Part shown: piece after piece, positions 28,245 to 32,894 of the stretch | Position numbering within the stretch: position 1 is the first letter of the stretch | Layout: each line of letters starts with the position of its first letter | Origin: Cylindrotheca closterium | Taxonomy: Eukaryota > Bacillariophyta > Bacillariophyceae > Bacillariales > Bacillariaceae | NCBI GenBank assembly: GCA_933822405.4 | Contig: CAKOGP040001057.1 | Span: 1 to 32,894, forward strand | Direction: 5' to 3' | Length of the DNA stretch: 32,894 bases | Translations under genes and position numbers: made by a program | The notes under the pieces: model-generated | Told to the model about the DNA's origin: nothing | Databases searched by the model: none | The model's input: only the letters and a program-made list of their open reading frames with translations

Positions 28245-28250
28245 TTATCT

Positions 28251-28633
28251 TTGGCCTATCCGGACCATGTAGGAGTTGACTCAGAGGAATGGAACTCAGT
28301 CAACTTAGTTGATCAGAAGATCAGTTGACTGGTTGGAGTCGATTATCAATGAAATTAATTACTAAAAACTATTATTATTTCAGACGTAGCCGTTGCTATG
28401 ACTATTAATCCTCCAATCCTGTGAGAAGCCGAGCACAGGAACAATCCTCAATGGCCAAGCTGATAGGTAGGATGGGACACAGCACGGAGGACCAGAGACT
28501 TGACTTGCCCGGAGTAGGGAGTTAGAACCCCTTGAAATGCAAGCAATGCAAGCACTGCAAGCAAACAAGCCTACTACAGGTAGGATGACCCTGCAAACTC
28601 TAATTTGTGTACGCCCTGAGTTTGAGGACGGTC
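28251..28633. other. Non-coding stretch between the two gag-like regions
   Basis: No gene. It contains near-palindromic GTTGACT/AGTCAAC words around 28275-28345 and several direct copies of atgcaagca at 28539-28565. Its place upstream of gag region A suggests a copia leader or LTR, but matching LTR pairs could not be shown by eye. Confidence 0.35.
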
Positions 28634-28964
28634 CTAACGTTGGACTGGAACCAGTGCGACGCCAAAGTAAAATAAAACAACACGCCTGAACCCACTGTTG
28701 CACAGCAGAAGGCTCGTTTCCTGATGTGTTGGTGTAGAACTGCGGGATTGGGCGCACCATTGCCCTTTCCAGACGACAGCCAACTTATCAGACATCACAC
28801 ACTGTTGCTCCCCATTCTCCAAATCCATTGGGTACTCGTCAGTCTCATCTTGTTCAGGAAGAAGAGCATCAGAATCACTCCCCATGCTCGCTTCCCGCAA
28901 CTGAAGGAGCAAGCTGTGGCTAGTGCTGTCGGCAGAGACACTAAGGCAAAGATCACCACTGTGT

Positions 28965-29241
28965 GGGTCCAATAAAGTTTGGTCCCAGTCAAGGTTGGAG
29001 ACGAGTGTGGCATTACCAATGCCAGTGTCATTCAGATCCATTGTAGTGTCTAAATCATCTATTTGGTCGAGAGTCTCATCTTCAGAGGCTTCATTCAGAG
29101 TTAAAATAGTTTTACTATTCTTTAGGATGCCTACTCTATCGAATGGTCTCTCACCTTTGCCCTGGTCTCTCACCTTTGCCCTGTTCGTCCAGCCTGTCAA
29201 TGTTGGGATCCAATAGAGTTTGGTCCCATTCAAGGTTGGAG
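28965..29241. repeat. Direct repeat pair about 240 bp apart in gag region B
   Basis: The stretch at 28965-29000 recurs with few changes at 29205-29241. Both contain aagtttggtccca or its close variant followed by aaggttggag. On the minus strand both encode NL.WDQTLLDP. Confidence 0.75.
29144..29181. repeat. Perfect 19-bp tandem duplication causing a frameshift
   Basis: The sequence tggtctctcacctttgccc occurs twice in a row (29144-29162 and 29163-29181). Because 19 is not a multiple of three, it shifts the gag-like frame from one reading frame to the next. Confidence 0.95.
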
Positions 29242-30137
29242 TCGAATATGACATCATTTGCAATGTCACGCTTGTTCAGTGTCGGTCTACTAATGGTGCT
29301 TTGTGCGCCAACAAGTTGTGTGGCACGACTACCATTGAGTATATTGACACCGTCAGACGTGCAAATACTAGGTTGTAGAGCGGAAGAAACAAGAGTAGTA
29401 GGACTAGTAGTGTCACTATACTGATTACTGATCACGTCTACTGTAGCTTGGCGGTCTGATTTGTCGCTCATTGGCCGTTGTAGCTCCCCATGTTTGGGTG
29501 CAAATTCGTTGCGTATGGTGGCTAGATGGCTGCCTGGGTTCGTCTCCATCTGTGTTGGAAGGAGAGTATCAGGGGATGAGTCAATAGGTTTGCGATGACC
29601 AGGCTTGGAGACAAGAGGTTGTGGTAAAGTAGTATTATTAAAAACTATAAAGTCACCACTACATTGATAGTTTAGGAATGCCTGTACGTCAATGTTCATG
29701 CAATTGATCGGAGTGATCGGATCGCAATGGACGGTTTGACGGAGGTAGGCATATCCAAGTAAAACCCTAAAAGTACCACGATGGGGCCGTTCAAGCTGTA
29801 CAAGCTCAGTTCGGCCAGTATCCGCCCCATGTTTGTCGATGAGAGGTGCATCATATTTCAGTTCACGGACTTCATCCTCAGAGAAGAAGAGGAGATTCAT
29901 GAGACAATTGCTACCATCACGACGAAGAGCAAGCATGAGTGGGCTGTCGAGGGGCTCTCGAAAGAGGGTTGTGACAGCAAACTCAAGGCTTGCAAGAGTA
30001 AAACCAGGGGGCACGGTAGCATTGGCAGGCGTACCGGCAGTATTGCCAACTGTTGGAGTTGCGGGGCTGACAGGTTGATTGGCAGCACCAGCGGTAGGAG
30101 CAGGTGTGGAGTTCGTACCGCTCTGAGTAGTTGACAT

Positions 30138-30829
30138 GTCTGGTTTGTTGTTGTGGGGTGGAAAACCAGGGGAAGAGTTTTCTCACGAGAGCAAAAACTC
30201 TTGGGACGATGCCTGTCCCAAAACTTCTTAGCGCAAGGGTCGGTCGAGTGATTCCCTAAAAGAGAAGGGCTCAAATAGGTTGACGTTCCGAACTAGTGAA
30301 TTCCCTACGGTCACACTATTCCCAAGGATTGCGGTTAGGCTCTATTGGTTTGCTTGAACGTCAGTCGAGGTCAGGACAGACAAATGAAGGTCCCAAAAAA
30401 ATTGGAACAAGGAGTCGTCCGTATTCTATGGACTTTTAATCTCCCTTGACCTTCGTAGATCCGGTTATCACCGTACTCAACAACCAGCAAAGTGAAAATG
30501 ACCTAACCAAGGTTGGTTGATTGCAGGTGCGAATACGGAGACTGGTCTTCTGAGTCTGTAAGAGACTGACTGCAGAAGACTACAAGAGGCTGGATGAAAC
30601 CCCTTGACCTTTACGGGTATAGGCGTCCCGGTGCTCCAACGATCAACAAGTGCCCGGTCGAAATCTGGCTGATGGTCAAGTGGAAAAAGAATGCAGCACT
30701 CCAAAAGTCGTTGTGCACGCAACAACGATCAACTCTGGGGGTGCTGGGAAGGACTGCGGGAAACTGTGGCATACCTTGTTGCCATTACATCATGTGAACG
30801 AAGTTTTTCACCTGAAAAGGTTTTCTTTG
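30138..30829. other. Region upstream of gag B, possible LTR/leader
   Basis: Only short overlapping frames are seen, none recognised. Its position 5' of a minus-strand gag start is where an LTR and primer-binding site would be expected. I could not identify either by eye, and the region meets an inverted copia fragment at about 30830. Confidence 0.3.
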
Positions 30830-31057
30830 CCTCATATTGATGGACCCAAGACTACTGAGACTGTTACCAATAGCACATCAAGACCTAATACAAACCCGCA
30901 AAAACGACATATTGTACTGTCGTTCGACTGTGTTAGAGAGGCTATTGCATGCAATACGCTCTCCTTTCTACACATTGAAGGTGCTAAACACCCGGCCGAT
31001 ATCCTTAGCAAAAGATATCAACAAATATGGCCACAGCTATGTACCCTACTTTCATGA
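30830..31057 (+). pseudogene. Copia-like RNase H C-terminal fragment, plus strand
   Basis: The plus strand encodes the end of a copia RNase H: RHIVLSFDCVREAIACNTLS, FLHIEGAKHPADILSK and YQQIWPQLCTLL, ending TGA at 31057. It is a diverged, inverted counterpart of the minus-strand domain at 23595-23143 (HIALSFHRVREAVASNMLS, FIHIEGALNPADILTK). The first half of RNase H, with the catalytic Glu, is missing. The same ctaggtcctcact and purine tract follow on both copies. Confidence 0.7.
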
Positions 31058-31105
31058 GTAGATGACACAGCTGAGGAGGACTAGGTCCTCACTCACTCAC
31101 TCACC

Positions 31106-31439
31106 CATTTGGGGAGTGACAGAATTGTATCAAGAACGGGTTTTGTGATTCGGACCAATACAATTCAATTGTTAGCGGTCTTATGGGTCTTATAGTAATT
31201 AGTAGTAAAATAGATATGATGACATGTTGTCGGATGAGAACAGTTGGAACTTTGCGCTCAAGCGCATCAACTGTTCGTCAATTCCCGATGGACTCATCTT
31301 GTCGTGTTTTGTTTACCTTGAATTGATAATCTTATCTTCTAGTGGAATTACAAGGTTTCCCCAATAATAATAATATTCTGTCGTTCACTGTTTATTTTGT
31401 TTTGTATTTTCATTTTGAACATATACATACTTGTCTGAC
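31106..31439 (+). repeat. Polypurine tract and probable 3' LTR start of the plus-strand copia fragment
   Basis: The tract catttggggag is followed at 31117 by TGACAG, as in the minus-strand element at 23116. The rest of the stretch to 31439 has no gene; it likely contains LTR sequence from this element and, toward 31440, from the minus-strand element at the right edge (purine-rich ttggggaaa on the minus strand at about 31367-31359, just after an ATT run). LTR ends were not resolved. Confidence 0.45.
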
Positions 31440-31973
31440 CTAGTCCTGTGGACCAAGAATCAGATCCCTGAACTTGCAAAACTTCTCACCTTGCAATGGC
31501 TTAGTCATGAAATCCGCAATCATATTGTCAGTTGGACAGTATTCGATCTTAACATTTCCTTTCTCAACTTGATCTGTGATAAAGAAATAACGAATATTGA
31601 TAGCTCGGCTTCTTTTGCCCGCGCTCTTGCGACCATTCTCTTCCAGTAGAATCGCGCTTTTGTTATGGTGATACAAGATATTCTTCTCGATCGGATACCC
31701 TTGCCACTCCATGAACAACTTTGTCCATAGTATCATTGTGACAACATCGTCAACAGCAATCAGGTCCGCTTCTGTACTGCTTCTGCTGTTTAGTTTTTGT
31801 TTCTTTGACATCACTTGAGCTGCACCTCCTCCAAAGGACAGAGTGCCGCCGCTATGCCTCTTGAAATCTGGATGCACCGCAAAAGATGCGTCGATCATCC
31901 ATTTCATGACTCGTAGTGATTCAGCGGAAAGTGTCAGGTGATACAACAATGTACAAAACAAATATCGCATCAT
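31440..31973 (-). pseudogene. Copia-like RNase H domain of right-edge element, catalytic Asp lost
   Basis: A 177-codon frame with classic copia RNase H sequence: WMIDASFAVHPDFKRHSGG with the first catalytic Asp, RSSTEADLIAV with the Glu, and LYHHNKSAILLEENG where the family has QDNKSA. It continues with RAINIRYFFITDQVEKG, IEYCPTDNMIADFMTKPLQG and the terminal FCKFRDLILG. Replacement of the Asp in the QDN motif by His (cat, near 31665) should abolish RNase H activity. It belongs with the frame immediately upstream but is separated by a frameshift. Confidence 0.8.
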
Positions 31974-32894
31974 GCGAAAACACTTCTTCCAATCAGACTA
32001 TGTAGGTTCTCGAACTCTCGAGGCAAGAATAGTAATCGTTGGATGGATATCCAAACGAGCTCTCTTAAAGACATAAAGTCCCCTTGCAACAGTAGTATGA
32101 AAGATTTGACGGTACTCAGCATTGAGTAACTTTCCTTTCCCAGCCTCCAGTAAATCGTTACCAGCTGGTGTTTCCTACTTTGAATCCTTGTTGAACTTGA
32201 TAGGAAATCTTCCAACATGTTCTTGACATAGTCGTCCATGCGGATCTTGAGTTTTCCTTTCACCAAGAAATCCAAAGTCATTCCAAGATATCTGTGTATC
32301 GTTCCTCTGACGATTGTACATGCCTTAAGATTGAGCTTCTTCCCGTAATCAACATAGTGTTTCGGATGTTTCCATTGACTCTCTGGTAGCAGTCTGTCTG
32401 GGCATTTTGGAGACATATGATCCTCTTTGCCACATACATAACATGCTGCCTTTTTCTTTTTGTCCTTCGGTTTACCCTTCCCTTTACCTTTACCTTTATT
32501 TGGCTGGTCTTTTCCTTGGTACAGGTTCACTCCCGGATTCTTGATCACATCCATGAGAATCTTCAACATATCTTGTGCTTTGCTGACCGTCTTTGGATAA
32601 TAATCCACTTCCCTGCAGTAGTTTCTCTGAAGATCCAGCATCAGAGGAGCTGTTCTTGTTTGATCACAGTTGCATAGGAATCCTGTTGCAAGAACGGCTT
32701 CAAAGATATCATCCTTGAACTTGTCTTTAGCAGTAGTATCGGTGCTAGCAATAGCAGCATACGCTTTCGTTTTGACTGCAAAATTTCGGAACCAGGCAAC
32801 GCCATATAGATCTTGCATGACTTCAGCCTGTCTCAAGAATTGTTCCTTGAAATGCATCAAGTTTTCGGTTGTTCCTTGCTTCATAGCAAAGAAC
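31970..32894 (-). mobile_element. Internally deleted copia-like element: gag with CCHC knuckle fused to the RT end, running off the window
   Basis: The minus-strand frame from the window edge reads as gag (QFLRQAEVMQDLYG), then a Lys/Gly-rich linker and a zinc knuckle CYVCGKEDHMSPKC (CX2CX4HX4C). Thirty residues later it passes without a stop into RGTIHRYLGMTLDFLVKGKLKIRMDDYVKNML, which is the end of the reverse transcriptase (HEYLGM.ID........V...DY...ML). The intervening protease, integrase and most of RT have been deleted, giving a gag-RT fusion. The end of this frame is shifted relative to RNase H (FRMMRYLF resumes at 31973). The 5' end lies outside the window. Confidence 0.75.

Larger units (their letters stand above)
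23116..28250 (-). mobile_element. Decayed Ty1/copia-like (CoDi-type) retrotransposon, minus strand
   Basis: Fragments occur in the order expected for one copia element read on the minus strand: gag-like N-terminus (28244-27650), linker (27600-26560), integrase C-terminal-like part (about 26300-25951), the conserved ..TFLFSPDGEGY..RAKIV.. block (25870-25697), the pre-RT blocks (24265-23770), RNase H (23595-23143) and polypurine tract/LTR start (23116). The protease, integrase core and RT are missing or unrecognisable. The frame has several stops, and a 1431-bp insertion splits it. The 5' boundary is uncertain; 28250-28633 may be leader or LTR. Confidence 0.6.
28634..30137 (-). pseudogene. Gag-like region B of a second copia element (frameshifted)
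   Basis: The minus-strand frame 30137-29151 starts MSTTQSGTNSTP, then PPGFTLASLEFAVTTLFREP, FFSEDEVRELKYDAP and a segment (GYAYLRQTVHCDPITPINCM...TLPQPLVSKPG) homologous to region A (GYFYHQETVLQDPVTLTNCV...TIPQSLVSKPS). The N-terminal FSEDEV..L.YD layout is that of diatom copia gag. The frame then runs into an acidic linker with an internal repeat, NL.WDQTLLDP. A 19-bp tandem duplication at 29144-29181 shifts the frame, which continues at 29269-28634 with FDRVGILKNSK. No RGIKRD motif or pol follows before region A. Confidence 0.55.

Noticed and set aside
29781..30134. Plus-strand frame of 117 codons
   Set aside because: Antisense to the gag-like region B, whose minus-strand frame has family motifs.

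Overview
The window looks like nuclear DNA of a diatom, probably a pennate one. The genes have short spliceosomal introns (mostly 63-84 nt, GT-AG). The adenylate kinase begins with a signal peptide ending in an A|F cleavage site like the stramenopile ASAFAP plastid-targeting motif. The flanking DNA is full of Ty1/copia-like elements of the diatom CoDi type and a LINE-like element. The species cannot be named from sequence alone.

Layout. (1) 1-3437 is repeat-derived: two diverged copies of the 3' coding part of a LINE-like reverse transcriptase element lie in inverted orientation, with an unrecognised decayed segment between them and a TTA microsatellite at the right end. (2) 4079-22408 is a compact island of housekeeping genes: a membrane-anchored SET-domain protein (+); FCF1, a PIN-domain rRNA-processing factor (+, 3 exons); EMC6 of the ER membrane complex (-, 2 exons); tRNA-Ile(AAT) (+); coronin (+, with a short separate first exon); a plastid-type adenylate kinase (+, 2 exons); a PDZ-PX-VPS9 Rab-GEF-like protein (-, 3 exons); condensin II subunit NCAPD3 (+, one exon); and a UBE3C/HUL5-type HECT ubiquitin ligase (+, 8 exons, one intron of GC-AG type). 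(3) 22600-32894 is a retrotransposon graveyard: a decayed copia element on the minus strand (about 23116-28250) with its reverse transcriptase deleted, a second gag-like region upstream of it (28634-30137), an inverted copia 3' end (about 30830-31140), and a third, internally deleted copia element entering from the right edge (31440-32894).

The island genes serve unrelated cellular processes (ribosome biogenesis, ER insertion, actin, nucleotide metabolism, endosomal traffic, chromosome condensation, protein quality control). They are not an operon. They are packed head-to-head and tail-to-tail with 98-313 bp gaps.

The most interesting non-obvious signal is a 1431-bp insertion (24266-25696) in the copia pol gene. 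It is flanked by an exact 17-bp direct repeat and ends in a TTA-rich tail. The copia reading frame resumes directly after it. It carries an unrecognised acidic open frame. The shared TTA tail suggests, as inference only, that it was moved by the same LINE family seen at the left end. Splice sites and start codons were assigned by hand from reading frame and family conservation; no search or alignment program was run.
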